In this document: piece after piece, positions 23,313 to 37,110 of the stretch | Layout: the number at the start of each line of letters is the position of its first letter | How positions within the stretch are numbered: the first letter of the stretch is position 1 | Translations under genes and position numbers: made by a program | Notes under the pieces: model-generated | The model's database searches: none | Told to the model about the DNA's origin: nothing | The model's input: the letters and a program-made list of their open reading frames with translations, nothing else | Origin: Solenopsis invicta | Lineage: Eukaryota > Arthropoda > Insecta > Hymenoptera > Formicidae | Direction: 5' to 3' | DNA: 64,000 nucleotides | Assembly: GCF_016802725.1 (NCBI RefSeq) | Contig: NC_052672.1 | Coordinates: 6,353,685 to 6,417,684 of the forward strand

Positions 23313-23527
23313 TACAGTACAGATCAAAAGCATTGCATTATGCATTCAAGCAAAAAAAGTCGTCACTTTCATGAAAGACGTACAATAAAATTATAAAAGT
23401 TTATTTACTATTTATTACCTATTATTTTATGATAGGAGTGCTTTGAAGAAATAAACAAAGAATTTAATGATTTACTTGCGTTTTCTACACTTTTAGAGGT
23501 GACGTAATGCTTTTGACTTATACTGTA
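23313..23527. mobile_element. Tc1/mariner-like MITE with TACAGTA ends
   Basis: The left end TACAGTACAGATCAAAAGCA and the right end TGCTTTTGACTTATACTGTA are inverted repeats of about 28 bases that begin and end with TA, the target used by Tc1/mariner elements. 215 bases, non-coding. Confidence 0.72.
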
Positions 23528-24492
23528 TGTTAGCGAATTAACGTAGAGGTCCTCAGAGAGTTAAAGAGACGTCGTATTCAGAGTGACCCGAGGGATGACT
23601 GTCCCGCACAGTCATTTGGGCTTAGCGAATCCACGGACCCGAGCTTAATACACCGTGGAGACTTGCATACATATATTTAGACGCATCATATATGTACATA
23701 CATTTTTTTTTGTGTAACAATGTAATAAATATTTGAGACAAAGTGGAAACAAAGTAGAATTTAATTTAATGAGAACACGAAAAAAGTACATTTAACATTT
23801 AGCTAGAGAAGAAAATAATTTGATTGGATGGTATTTATTTAGAGTACGCTCCTCGCCTTAAATTTTAATAAAAACGTACGCATTTGATACGTTTTTATTC
23901 AAAATGAAAGAATTTGGCAGAAGCACGCGGCGATCTGTTTCGCAAAGCGAAATGTTAATTATTAAAGTTGACAACTATTTAGATTAGGGAATTTGTCATA
24001 CCTACGAAATGTAGTGACATGAACATACCTCGTCGCCACATGCACATGTGAAGTGCGCACATGCGTATGGGAATTTGAAACATGTATGCACTTGTAATGC
24101 ATCGCCTGGTGAGAGATTTTAATGATAAATGAATATATCTATTAAATCGTCCATAATTAAATAACAAGGTAAAATAAAATAATTAAATAATAAACTATTT
24201 TCTGCAATAAAAACACAAGTTCTCTGCTTTAAAAACACAAAAATTATACAAGAAAATCATTTTTTGAAGTAAAGGATTTATGTAATTAGAGCAGAAAAAT
24301 ATTTATTTGTACACATGTTTCAAATTCATGCACTTTTCTCATACGCATGTGGCTACAGAGCGTACGTGACTATAAAGCATGTTCATGTCTCTACGTTTTG
24401 GCTGCATTCCGAAATTCACTGCCAGTATTAAAAATCTGTAGTATACGTAACGTGAACTATAAATTTTCAGTACTGACAATGAATTTGGAACG
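23528..24492. other. Intergenic DNA
   Basis: Includes a short perfect-looking hairpin at 23867-23900 (AATAAAAACGTACGC, then ATACGTTTTTATT). No gene recognised. Confidence 0.45.
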
Positions 24493-24742
24493 TACACTGT
24501 TATAAAAATCGGCAGCAGAATTTAATGTAATAGAAGCAAATTTTAAGCAAGTACATTAAAAAACATTAAATTTAATGTACATACGTTTAATGTAAATTTC
24601 ATGTTATCAAAAGTGCACTAAAAGTGCACTAATTTTATGACATGATTTTCATGTGTTGATACATGATTTTCATTTATTGATACATTAAATTTAATGTACA
24701 ACTTAAAAATACATAAAATTTTATGACATTTTTAACAGTGTA
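24493..24742. mobile_element. CACTGTTA-ended palindromic element
   Basis: It begins TACACTGTTATAAAAAT and ends ATTTTTAACAGTGTA. Inside, ACATTAAATTTAATGTACAT recurs at 24563 and near 24683, and AAAAGTGCACTAAAAGTGCA is tandemly doubled. 250 bases, non-coding. Confidence 0.72.
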
Positions 24743-24884
24743 ACCTTCGTCAAAATAACAGGTATTTTTTAACCTAAATAATCTCCAACTTTACCAATTA
24801 ATATCTTGCTTTATGAGAGACCGCCACATTGTTTTAGTACATTTTCATCAACATATGAGGTGAGGAGCGTATTCTAAATAATTA

Positions 24885-26110
24885 TCCATTGAATTATTAA
24901 AATAATTGGAGGGTTTCTTTCAAAAAACAAACAAGTCAGAAAAATTAAATTTTTAACAATCAAAAACTTTTTATCTTTAAACCTTACATTATGTAAATAT
25001 GGTAATTTTCCTCCGGACGTATAGGTATAATAAAGAACAAAGTTAGAGCCAAAGTTGTATAAAGTGCAGGTTTTGATTAACCCATTAAAGCTCACGACCA
25101 GACCAGCAAGATTAGCCAAAAATAACAATTGAAAATAGGGGACCGGGCATAAAATAAAAACATTAACTGCTATAAAAACACATTGCAAAAATTAATTTTG
25201 CAACTAGTTATTAAGAAACAAATTATTAAAAATTAATTGTAGAGGAAAACTGATTGTGCCAATCGATCGACGGGAAAAATTCAGATTACTAAAGAAACAT
25301 GTGTAACTTTTTTAATACATCGAAAACCGTTTAAAAGAAAAAAAAATGAAAAATTTTTGGACTTGTTTAGTTCTATTCCTGCAGGAACTTTAGATTTACT
25401 ACTATTCCTCTTTCAAGTCGATCCTTTATGTCTGAAGATCTTTATTTGACACATACTGTCATGCATGCTTTACAATGATTGTTTTGGCAAAGGTACTCTT
25501 AGTGATTTGCTATCACTTTTTGCAAGAGGTAGTGATCAATTAAGAAATTGGCACAGAACAGACGGGCAACGCTTACGTTATAATCACCACATTTACTCTA
25601 ATAGTTTACATTTACCTTTTTTTAAATAATATTAATGATAAAGATGAAGAAGAAAATTATATAAAGCAATAATTATATAAAGCAATAATTTTTTCACTTT
25701 TTATTTAAAAAATTTTATAAATTTTTTTTTAAATGACATTTTTTTATAATTCTTTTTGTATAAATTTGGCAATTTCTTCCCGGGATTATAATAGATAATA
25801 TAAAATAATATAAGAGCAAAGTTTTAGACTTTAATTAATATTTAGAGGATCCATTAAATATAAAATAAATTTGAAAAAATCCTCTTAACTTGTCTAGCTT
25901 TTGCGGAAATTTTACATTATATTTAATACGTATTTATATTTATATTTCCCGTTCATTTATTTGATTCTTGCCGTAACAAAATTGTTTTTGATGTGACGCT
26001 GATAATGAATGATTTTGGCGCTATGATCTAGATTTTGAAAAAAATTAGACTTATTTGGTTTTTGTAGGAGAAGTTTATTTTTATTTAATTCTAATAAACA
26101 AATATTTATT
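24885..26110 (+). mobile_element. Family E element, copy 1 (about 1.2 kb)
   Basis: The left end CAAAAAACAAACAAGTCAGA and the right end (reverse complement CTACAAAAACCAAATAAGTC) are inverted. The right part holds TGATTCTTGCCGTAACAAAA and ATGATTTTGGCGCTATGATC, matched by the copies at 47815-49060, 32610-33110 and 36500-37110. A minus-strand frame at 24874-25188 has no recognisable domain. Confidence 0.65.
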
Positions 26111-28849
26111 AATAAATACGCTGAAGCTGATAGGGAATAATATTTGACGTCATAACCTCGATAAAAAGCACTTGTTTGGTCTTCAGAGGAAACCCTTCAA
26201 TTATATAGAACGCTTAAACATAAGCAATGTTGCAAAAAAATTTAACATTTTAACAACTATCTTGATGCGTTCTATATGATTGTTTTAATAGTTTAACAGA
26301 AATTATGTTGAGATTTATAACTAGCTAAATTTTTTTTATTTTTTTTAGCAAAACTGGGGAAAAATAAAAATAAAGCTCACATACATGATAGCTAAAGCTC
26401 GCTTTTCATTTATAATTAAAGAAAGAAACATACCGAGTGTCTTTTATTACTTCTCGTCGTACGAGCCACAAACGACACTTTTAAAATATATGACTCAGTT
26501 GGATGTTTTGATGCCAGAAAACGTATAAACAAGCGGAACTCGCGCGCGTATTTCTTTTTTTTTTTACGACGTCGTTGACAGTAGAGATTGATGCTCCTTG
26601 ACATCAGACTCTAATCGTTGCGCTCTATGGTGTAAAATTTAATGCGAGTGACTTTTATGTATGGTTGAGAAAACTCGATGAAAAAAGAAGGATTTTTATC
26701 GTTAAAATATATCTCGCGAAGGAAGCCTTTCATAAGGGAGAAATTCCATGGGTGTGAGAAACGGTTTAATCCGCGAATGTAATATTCGTGATGTTAGTAC
26801 GGCAGATGGTTGTAGCTTCTTCCAAAGAATGGCATGAAACGCGACAGCAAGGGGCAATCTTATTGCAGTTTCCGCAATATACCATTATTGCGGAAATTCA
26901 AATCGTCCGGAAGCGTAATTGCATTAATTGCCGGGCAAAGGGCCGTCATTTAAGCTGAGCTTTGGCTTTACGCCCAACGATGCACAGAATAACGGCGCGG
27001 CCGTGACAAAAGTGACATGTTTGCAAATTGAAACAAAGCTGCAGGAATGACATGATAATAAAGGGATTACAATGGAATATCCTCATGTGGATAATAGATT
27101 AATACGCAACTACGCGACTACAACTTGGTGCAACTACTGCTCTGCGGAATTTCTCGTTGAAGTTCCCTGTTTTCGCTTCCGGTCCCCCTCATCGCGGACT
27201 AACGAGACGCATTATATTGTCACTAATAACTCTTCGAGTGCACGACAGTGGATGCAATCGACGTTTCCGATAATACAATTTCTCAGAAATAAGAATGCAT
27301 CGACACAATCGCGATGCTATCGCGCCCCACACTTGGCATACATAGTAAAATGTTGTACCTGCTTTCCGCCAGGAGATTTCTCTCTAATCTTCTCCGCACC
27401 TCCGCCTCCTCCCACGAGGCGCCCGATCCGAACAATAAGATCTGCCCCCGCCTCCCGTTCCTTTCCTTTCCTTCTCTCCGCGCTTTTCCATGCAAATGGT
27501 AAAGAGACTATTCACACTAGACGGAGGTGAGCTCTCGCGCCTCGCTCGTCGCGCATTTTATTTCTCCCCGTTATTCTTTCAGTGCACAACGTCGTCGTCT
27601 CTTGTTTGCGCGACAGTTTCATAAAAGTGCACAGGGAGGGATAATAAAACCGTGCCGCGAGACGAGCGTGACTTTGCTCTATCTATCGGCGATCAAAATT
27701 CAAACTTTATAATCTTCTTGCCGGAGTTATTGGTCCGTAACGGGATGGGGACTTGTCGAATCGAATGGAGAAAATCGTCATACGATTATTTAATAAGTAT
27801 CTGTGCGGATCATGGCCGGGTGATTTTTATTGCGGCAGTTATTCAAGCGAACGGCTTTCCTCGCAAGGATTTTTCCTACCTTACCTCATTTTGTTATGAA
27901 ATTTACGGAAAATCATGAGTTCGCCTCGCGCTAAAAGCATTCCGCAATGAAAAATAATAGGGTCGTTATTGTATGCAAATTTCTGAGAATACCTTTGCAT
28001 AAGAGTGTTGTTCAATTAGATACGTGTAATGGCAGTCATGCAAGAAAATTGCGACTTTGCGCCGAACTGTCCCGAAGTGCTCTCTTACGTAGCCTGCTTA
28101 TGCATTATGCAAATTTCTTCGTAAGAGGTTTAACACTGTTCGAGATCTCACATTAATGATAATGCCGGCCATTAGAGCTTTACTACTTGCCCGTGACTTA
28201 ACGGCAAGTGGACAAAATCAATCGTTCATAAGTGCGCCCTAAAATTGTATAAGGTGTAGTTGATTATACATTAGATCGCTCTACTTTCGTTCCACAATTT
28301 TCCTTCATAGCGATATATACATTGTAATTCTTACAAGTTGACGTCTTATAGTTTTTATCTTTACACAGTGGAAATGATTTATGTTAAAACTGGTACAAAT
28401 TTTTATATTAAATCCTTAAGCGGAGTATTAATTTTATAATAATGTGATTCTGTTATTTGAACATTTTGTATTAAATTGATATTTAGCATTTCTCAAAAAA
28501 GACTTGTCACAATCCGCTGTCCGAATTTGATTCTTGACGTATCCACCAAATTCTAAGAAGCATATATTTTTTATACGTGCCTAATTTAAGATTTAAGAGA
28601 GTATTATACAATCCCTTAAACCTGTGGAAGATAGAATATTTATATGTATATTATATAATTTATATGTTCATATTTTACAATATAATTATAGTGAAATCTA
28701 TCGCGATACATTATATCGTGTATATGTATCAATACACATCACAAACTTTGATATGAATATTTATGATATCATCATTATAAGGAGAAAATTTGCTATCTTA
28801 ACGAAAGTCTATATTTACGTGAATTGGTTGATAAATTTCGACCCTAAGA
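26111..28849. other. Intergenic DNA with a GC-richer island
   Basis: AT-rich to about 26600, then balanced composition to about 28250. Contains an inverted pair TATATAGAACGC / GCGTTCTATAT about 70 bases apart near 26200-26280. The 152-codon frame at 27072-27530 is the longest in the area but has no family signature and overlaps incompatible frames. Confidence 0.45.
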
Positions 28850-29730
28850 ATGGAAGACTTATATTTTTGAGAAAAATCGTTTACTCAATACAGTTTCCCT
28901 TTTATCTTGATACACATTTGGTCCCTCTCTTTTCTAGTTCTTTTATTCCGTTAATAAAATAGATTTGATTGAATCGTGTAAAATCCTCGATGGCAATCAC
29001 TTTATCATCATGAATTTTTTTCTCTCAGCCATCTCTTTTTTCATGTTCAAGAACATAAAAAAGTCGCAAGGAATTTAATCATACGAATACGGAGGTTGGA
29101 AACGCAATTTAGAGCGTAATTTATGCAATTTGGCTATATTGTGTCGAATGCATTTTTGATCCAATATCAGCAAACGCGACACTTATCGTGCGGTCAGTTT
29201 TCTCATACTCCAATCTTAATGTAATATTTTTAACACACGTTTATAAGATACCTGCGGCATTTGCCATCTCTCTGATCTTCAGTCTCCGATCATCCCGTTT
29301 GATACACTTTGCCGAACATTTCCCTAGTCGTTGCAGTTTTTGAGCGACCCGAACGCTCATCATTAAATACACTAGTATAGCCACGCTTAAACTCGGCAAC
29401 TCAAACTTTAACCGTTGAAAACGAAGGAGCAAATCACCGTAAGCAGAATCCAACTAGGTTTTGATTTCCACTGGGGTTTTCCCATTTAGATTCAAGTATG
29501 TAATCACGGAACGATATTCGATTTTTTTGCCATCGTTGAAAAATATACTGCTATGCGTACTACAACTGACTGCCAAAAGAAAACTGAGTACGTGGCTGAA
29601 AATTAGGGAGTAGCCAATAAAAAGATGCAACTTTTATACCTTACAACAGCTTCCAACCAGTAATACCATCTTCATGTTCAAGTTCGAAACTCATCAAACA
29701 ACCCTCGTAAATCCTTCCTAACATGGTTAA
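28850..29730 (-). mobile_element. mariner element remnant
   Basis: This is the estimated extent of the element around the transposase pseudogene. A leader of about 190 bases lies upstream of the ATG (to about 29730). The 3' side ends close to the stop codon region near 28850. The borders are guesses, because no clear 28-bp inverted ends were found. Confidence 0.5.
28884..29533 (-). pseudogene. mariner-type transposase, internally deleted and decayed
   Basis: On the minus strand an ATG at 29533 opens MAKKIEYRSVITYLNLNGK, the usual start of a mariner transposase of the irritans/mellifera kind. After a stop the helix-turn-helix region follows (DDRRLKIREMANAAGI, near 29260), then the ILH..MRKLTAR and LLILDQK motifs near 29170-29210, each broken by stops. 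The reading then jumps straight to the C-terminal catalytic region (PPYSYD..PCDFFMFLNMKK, near 29040-29090) and ends around 28884 with the ELEKR..TKC motif. The middle, which should contain the first two catalytic aspartates, is missing. What remains is about 650 bases against roughly 1.05 kb for a full gene. Several in-frame stops and at least one internal deletion mean it cannot make an active enzyme. The TIRs were not located with confidence. Confidence 0.85.
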
Positions 29731-32609
29731 AAAGTAAAATATCAAACTAAAAAGAAGCATTTATAGAGGATGAAGAATATTTATAATCAGATTTTTGTTT
29801 AGAATTTTAAGACAATGTTAATTTTTTTTACAAAAAATTAAAAACGTAGCAAAAAAACGATATTTTTGGCAAGTTATTTTGAAAATCTAACGTACTAGTA
29901 AAATTTGGTTTGCAACACTCTTTTCAGCATAAAAGAATCTGCAAGAAGCACCTTGCCTCGTTTAAAATAATTTTTGACTCTAAATTAGTATAATAGATTG
30001 CTACTTTTCAATTTAAAAATTGTTACATAGCGCAATTGTATGTGCCGAGAAGCATTGATACTTGAAGCAATAGACGAACTCGCGTTTTAATTTAGTGTTC
30101 ATTGTAAGGTATTTGTTCTCAACAACGATATATTGCCAGCAGCCTTATAATCGATACACTCCACGTCTATTATCAAATCTCTCGCAATAGCGATAGCACA
30201 TAGACACACACATACACACACGCACGCACGCACGTGCACACATGTATGTACCGAAGCTTCTATCTATCTTTCGTTGGAGACCCTTCGTCCCCAACGAAAT
30301 AAAGCTCGAGCTCCCAGGAGTAAACAAAGAAAACTTTAGCCGTTATAACTTTGTATGTACCATATAGTCGTAGAAAGAGAGAACGTCGCCGCTTTTAAGC
30401 GTTAAGTGATCCAAAAATGATGCATCCGCGGCGATGCGCTCGTCCCCGATTTCACAAAAGTCGGAACTCCGCACTCGATCAGACGCTTCCCTTCCGTGCG
30501 AATGTAACACGCATGAAGAAGATTAAAGTAAAAGTAAAACGAGCGTGCTGAATACCGAGGGAATGTACGGTAGCCCCCGCGGAAATCGATAGCGCAACCG
30601 GAAACTTCCATCCACACCGTCTCGGAGAGAAAGCGATACGACTATGCCGAGGCGTTAATTATGATTAGCAATACTGGCCGGCTCGATTTACGTCTTCATC
30701 GATCAGATATAATTACGGCGCGTCCACGTATCTCGTTCCGAACGCGCGTCGGAAATGCTTCGCCCGCCCTTCCTCCCGCGACTGTCTTCCGCCTTTGAAG
30801 CCTCGAAGCTACCGGGCACAAGAAAGGATGGCCGTAAAAAGGAAGACAGGAGAGGTATTGCACAATTTCTTACAGTTTGAAGAAAGGAGGAAGTCGTATA
30901 AATACCGTATCACGGGTATTGCGAGTTTCAGGGGCTACGCGACGTAACGATTGCCGATCATAACGAGACCTAAAAAGTTATCAAGTTAGGTATTATACGG
31001 TTAATAACTCTGTATCTTTGCAGAAAACGTCCGAGGGCGAGTTTCGCGGACGGACTGTCGCGAGGCTTTTGCTTTCAGCGACGGCCCAGACTGCGATCCA
31101 GTTTTCTTTCCTATCCATTTATGGATGAAGATTCGTTACGCCACGGGGATCTGTGCTGGAGACTCTGTTGTAGTTTAATATCTAATTACCATCAAGCACG
31201 CGCTCTCGCGGGTGCTCTCTGCGAATCGAGGTCGAGGGAGCACCTCGAAAAGTCGCTAACTATAAATTTAATCGAAATATATATATATATTGCGTCGGGT
31301 GCATATACCTCAGCGCCGGATCTGCATTTCAAATCGGTCCGATTTCTTTTTAACACATCTTCCTCCCTTGTATGTAATTCCGCGTGTCGTCGTATCTGTT
31401 GCGGCGTTTGAGTTAGCTGCATACTTAGAGTATGCAAAGTGTTCAAAATTAACCGAGGTATGTATGGCGTCGGCCTCATTTTAAAGTCAGAACGCGTGAC
31501 ACAAGCTTCCCAGCTAGCTACGGCTAGCGTACTTTAAGTTCCCTGCGTGTAACGATTTGCGGGAAAAGTGTGTGAACCCTTCCGCTGGTGCTTGCTCTCG
31601 TAACTTTGCGATAAATTAAATTGCTTATCAAATAAGCCAGTTACGTTTTAGAATCGCGATTACATTAAAAGGGAATATCGCGCGGAGCGCTCGTTACGGC
31701 AAAATCTCCGCGCTGAAAGTGCATCAGCAATTAATATATTATCCACATTTGCATTTTGTAGTCGGCAAAAGAGCATCGTCAGAGAGATGACGAGATAATA
31801 TTTGACTTGAGGACAACGCGAATGCTTTTTGCAACAACGTTGTAGTCCCGATTTATGATGGAGAATTAATTAATATTAACAATGAGTAGTATGCTGATTA
31901 TCTCTTTGTCGACTCGACATAATTCCGATTTCGTCAGTTTCCCATTGTTGGACGGCAACCTACGATTTCCCATTTGAATAAAACAGCAGCTGTATAACGC
32001 TCGCGAATTAATTGAAAAACTCCGGAATAAAATGTGGTTTGGGGCCAAATATAAATCGGAAATTACGGCACATCCCTCTAGGAAGCTCTCAATAGCGAGG
32101 AAATTCTTAATGACGAAACGCTCGACGATGCTATTTATACAATCGCACAATGACAAATGTGAATAATCAAAATGGATGCACGCTGAAAGGCATTAATTAG
32201 GAATATCATTCGACCAGCAATGGACGCTTGAGAGTTTAAAAAGCGGCGATAAGTCCGTAATTTATTTCCCTTCGCGATACGAACGAGAGTAAAACGTGAA
32301 TAAATTATATCGCGAAAATAAATTTTCTGGAATATAAAATTTCTGTGTTTCAGCGGTATGTAAAACTAATGCAATCGGCTGTGAAAAATACGAGTGCGCG
32401 CATTGAAAGATACATTTTGTAGGTACGTTGCGAGTATTAAAAGAAAGTGGAATTATGTTTAGCAGCCATTCAATATCAGCTATTCAATTTGTCCGACATT
32501 CTGCTGCACAAATGTATACACCTGAATTGATAGTAGCAATAACAGCGGACATAACAAACATTTTACTTTACATGTTTTATAATTGAAGGATTTTTCACTA
32601 GAACAAAAT
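29731..32609. other. Intergenic DNA with a GC-rich island
   Basis: 29731-30120 is AT-rich. A (CA)n/(CACG)n microsatellite lies at 30197-30242. A CpG-rich island runs from about 30300 to 31720, with short conflicting frames. Nothing recognised as a gene. Confidence 0.45.
30197..30242. repeat. Imperfect (CA)n / (CACG)n microsatellite
   Basis: Alternating CA units interrupted by TA, then several CACG units. Confidence 0.9.
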
Positions 32610-33110
32610 TAATTTATTTAAAAGAAAATATTTGGGTTATAACGCCAAATCGTTCTCCATCAGTAACGGCACATCGTGAATAGTTTTTTATTTCTGCAAG
32701 AATCAAACGGAAAACGAGATTTATAGAAGTTTAACATTTGCTATTCTATAAGAATGAAGTTTGTCCATCACCTTCCCAACAAGAACAAGTTCTTTTTGTT
32801 TTTGGCTTTAAATAATATCTCCTTCCGCATCTTTATCATGATTAATGTTATAAAAAAACAAAACAGATAAAGTATTATAATAAGGATAAATAGATCGTAA
32901 ATGTAAAATTTCCGCAGAAACTAAACAAGTTTAGAAGTTTCTCCTACTTTTTTTTTTTATTAATTGAGTAAAACTATTATTCATAGTCTATAATTTTTGT
33001 TTTTATAACTATTATATGTCTAAAGAAAAATTGCCATATTTATATAAAGTAATGTACAATACAATGAATTATATAATAAAATAAACAGTTTAAAGATGAG
33101 AAGTTTTCTG
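32610..33110 (-). mobile_element. Family E fragment
   Basis: The reverse complement contains GTTTGATTCTTGCAGAAATA, ACGATTTGGCGTTATAACCC and CTTGTTTAGTTTCTGCGGAA, matching the right part of family E copy 1 in the opposite orientation. Confidence 0.65.
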
Positions 33111-36100
33111 TTTTCTAAAAATTTAATTTTTTTGGATTTGTTTACGAAAAACCTCTAATTATATTTTATATTTTATTATATTTTACGCCATTTTTCACGA
33201 GAAGATTACAACCAAAGGTTACCAAAAGTCACTTTATATTCGCAAGACGAAGTTAAATATAAAATCTAAAGAATTTTAAACGGCTTTATTACGCTTACGG
33301 AATTAATTAAATTTGTTCGTGTTTCCTTATGTCTCACACGTGCAGTAGATAGAAGCAGAGATGTAATAATGTAACACACTTAATATGAGTCGTTCATTTG
33401 CTCTAACTGTATTTCGTTAGTATTATGAACGGAGGATGAAGAAACATAGAGACAATAAGCACTACAAGTCAATATATTCAATTGCTTCATTGTCTTAATA
33501 TTGAATAATGACAATGGTAACAAAAATTTATTCTGATATTATGAGATTGCTTAAGTAAATTGAAATGGAAAATGTGTTTTTTTTTAAATATATGTATTTA
33601 TACTGTAAATAAACTATATACATATAGGGAAATTTAAGTTTTTATACTTGTTAAAAATTTAATTATTTTCAAAAATGATGAAAAAATTCAATTTCTTTTG
33701 TAAAAATATTTTATATGTTCAAAATGACTTATTCAAAGTTTTATTATGATTTTCAACTTACAATTAGTTATTCTGTGAATAAATAAATAAATAGTTATTT
33801 TTTACAGAATGATGAATATTTCCTTCGAAATTTTACATAAATTATCTTGAATACATAAAGTAATATAAAAAAATTCAGTTTTTTGTCATTATTTTTTAAT
33901 TACATTTTTATTATAACACATTTCTATTTTTTATTGAAACAAGAATTTTTGATCCAGGCAGAAAATAAAATTTTGTATATTACTTTCAATTGCAGTTTTT
34001 TTCTCTAGAAAATATACATAATACTACATTTTTAATGTACCAAAAATAAACAATATTACATTGAAAAAAAAGCATCTTCTTGCATTAATTAAGAATTTGA
34101 GAGATTCAACTAGTCTATTCAAAAACCGATAGATTAAAAATCTTTTTGGATTTGCCGAATTATAATAAATCTATCAAAAATTCGAATTATAAGATTTTGA
34201 GTCCTATTATAATAACCAGAAATTTTGCGTGGTTTTTTTAAAACGCACTCAATCATATATAATAATAATGTTTTATTGAAATGATAAAATCGTGTTTCTC
34301 TGTGTATATCATAAAAAGACTGCAAGGAGTCAGCGCAGTAATCATTTCATATTAAATAAAACTTTAATGAATGTTTAGCACATTTAATAATATAACGTGT
34401 TACTAATTTACAATAATTTGCAAACGTTTAAGCCATCTTTAGCGACAAGACTCCGGTAATATTGGAGTCGCTTCATCCCGTGTGAGATCGTAACGCAAGT
34501 TATCACTGGCGATCCTGAATCAAAAATTAACACATCACACAGCCGGTTTCATGGCCGAATGGAAAGGCAAAAATAAAAAGTACCAATGAAGTACGATAAA
34601 GCGTGGGACGTCGTTTACACGCGGGAAGAAGCAAGCGCATTTGCGAGGAAAAAGTCTGCGGTTTTTTCGTCCCGCGCGCGAGTCCAACGCGGGACACAAA
34701 GCCGTCCTGTCTTAACGGACGAAAGCTGAAATCAAGTCTTTTTTTCTCCAGCTGTTCCGTGCAGCGCCACATGAGCGACTGACCCCGTACCACCGACAAA
34801 TGAGAGTAGCCGCGTGGCCGACAACTTAATGAAAGCGGATAATTGGAAAAACTCGAATGCCGGTTTAACACGCCGAATTAACGTATTAAAAAAAGAAGGT
34901 GGCACGCCCACCCACGTTGATTAAACGATGACTAACGAATTTGACTGGTGGAGAAATATTAGCGCGTTTATTAATCGTGTAAAAATTGGGTCAGCGAGAG
35001 TCCGCACGGGCTTTCAGATATCATCCAGTATAAGTACAGACGATTAGATTAACATCTGTTAAATTGCGAGTTTCTTTCTCGCTATCGCGGCGAGTATCTG
35101 CAGACACATGTTGATAGAATTGGACCTGTGGATCACGGGGTTGGTTGTAATGCAATATTGAATTGTACCGACGAGAGCCGCTAATGCGATTCGAAATTGA
35201 GGAGCGCTCGATTTCAAGTGCAACGTAAATGCGATCCGACAGAACGATATTATAAATTATGATACGGCTATGATACAGTGAGCTGCCGCTTAATATGTTC
35301 CCCGATACGATCATTTCCGCGGTGGCTAAACGCACGTCTTAACTCCCTTTGAAGAGAGTTTCTGCTATCAGATCGGACTTAAACACAAGACATTAATCGC
35401 GAAAATGATATGCTTTTAACTGGGTTAATGGTAGATTGATCATAATTTTTGATACCGTAAAAGACCCCTCGCGCCATAATACAACTGTGTAATAACGTTA
35501 TACATTCTTAATTCCTACTTTGCGGCTGCAATTAAAATGATTGGATAAGCCGGGGTCGTAAAAAGCGTTACCTGTAGCTCGCAAATTCGCGAACGCGAGT
35601 TTTTAACTGGGTGAAAAAGGGATTGGACATAACTCCTGATAACACGGATCTGGCTAACAATGTTGTGATTAACGGCACAATGTTCTTAATTCCTTTTCTG
35701 AATCCGGATGGTAGGAGGGGCGGATAAAAAGCAGCGAAGGCGAGTTAGGAATGTGAACGATATATCTTGCGCAAAACTCGGAAGAATAGCAGATCTCTCA
35801 CGCAAATTAATTTACGTGCCAAAACCGAGCTGCAACGGAAGAAATGGCGAAGGAGGGGGAAGGGGGATGGAAAAAACGCGGATGGTGCGATAACTCAGCT
35901 TTCAACCTAATAACAAGAATAAGCGAAAAGTGAGAATAATGGTAACGTCGCGCGGACGGAAACTTCGCTCCGGAGGGTTCGTTTTTGAAGAATGTCCGCT
36001 ATTATTGAAAATCGACAACTTGAAATTCGCACAATGGCTGGGTCAAATTCTGCACAATACTTTCGATATACCGTGCATTCTTCCCTATCGAATTTTTATC

Positions 36101-36499
36101 GGTCACGCGTATTGCGGCCGTAAGTTGGCATACATATACGAATTCCAACTATTTGTCATGTGCTACTTACCGCGTCTCCAATGCAAATTGATATTCGACG
36201 ACATAATATTTTACGTTTATCATTAATATGATAATAATTAAAGGATTTCAAGAACTAAGCGAGTCCATTTTCTTCAAAATCTCCCTAGTCGAAATTTTAC
36301 TTTTACTTTCGTTCTTCATTAGACTTTCTACGTCTATTCTGGTACTTTAAACATTGAAATAGACTTCTATTAAGTATAATAGAGTTTTTGTGGAGATTTT
36401 AAGAGATTTTAAGAGGTTTAACAAAAATCTCTTTTTTTTAAGTGGAAAATTTTCTGATATAAAAACCATTTGAGACACAACATAGAAGCTCAAAAGATT
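33111..36499. other. Intergenic DNA: AT-rich, then GC-rich
   Basis: 33111-34430 is very AT-rich with nothing recognised. 34440-36230 is GC-richer with several short frames (34527-34871, 35021-35335, 35930-36226) that show no domain. A purine-rich patch lies near 35840-35880. Confidence 0.45.
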
Positions 36500-37110
36500 T
36501 AATTGAGATTGAAAGTAGAATTATAATTTTTACTCTGGCTGGATTATGGTGCCAAATCATTTTCTATTAATAGCGCTACGTTGTGAATAATTTTGTTCTG
36601 TCAAGAATGAAACAAAAAATGTAAATATAAATAGATAATAATTATAAAATTTCCGTAAAAATCAAACAAATCTCGACGTTTTTTAATTAAAAAAGATTAG
36701 TTGTTAAAACCGTAATTAAAGTCTAAAATTTTTTATCTATTATTTATCTTTTATCTGTTATATACGTTCAGAAAAAAAATTACCATATTCATACAAAAAG
36801 AAATATACAAGGCGGATTTTTGTGAACATTTATAATTTTGAAAATAAAACATTGCTTTGTACTTTAAATAATATTCCCTTTTTCACCTTTATTGTTAGTG
36901 ACGTCGTGAAAAAGATAAATGTAGAATAGGATAAATAAATGGGACAAATAGATGGTAAATGTAAAATTTCCACAGGGGCCAAACATTCCTGATGTTAATT
37001 ATTTTTTTCTTTGGCTCCTCAAAATATTAATCAAAATCTAGTTATGTTCTTGTACTCATTATATGTTCGGAGAAAAATTACCACAATGAATTTGAAAGTG
37101 AAAAATTCTT
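36500..37110 (-). mobile_element. Family E fragment, partly duplicated
   Basis: The reverse complement contains TTTCATTCTTGACAGAACAA and AATGATTTGGCACCATAATC. The block TATACGTTCAGAAAAAAAATTACC recurs about 300 bases further on as TATGTTCGGAGAAAAATTACC. Confidence 0.62.

Noticed and set aside
27072..27530. 152-codon + frame, longest in the central region
   Set aside because: No recognisable domain, and overlapping frames on both strands are equally open, typical of a GC-rich island.
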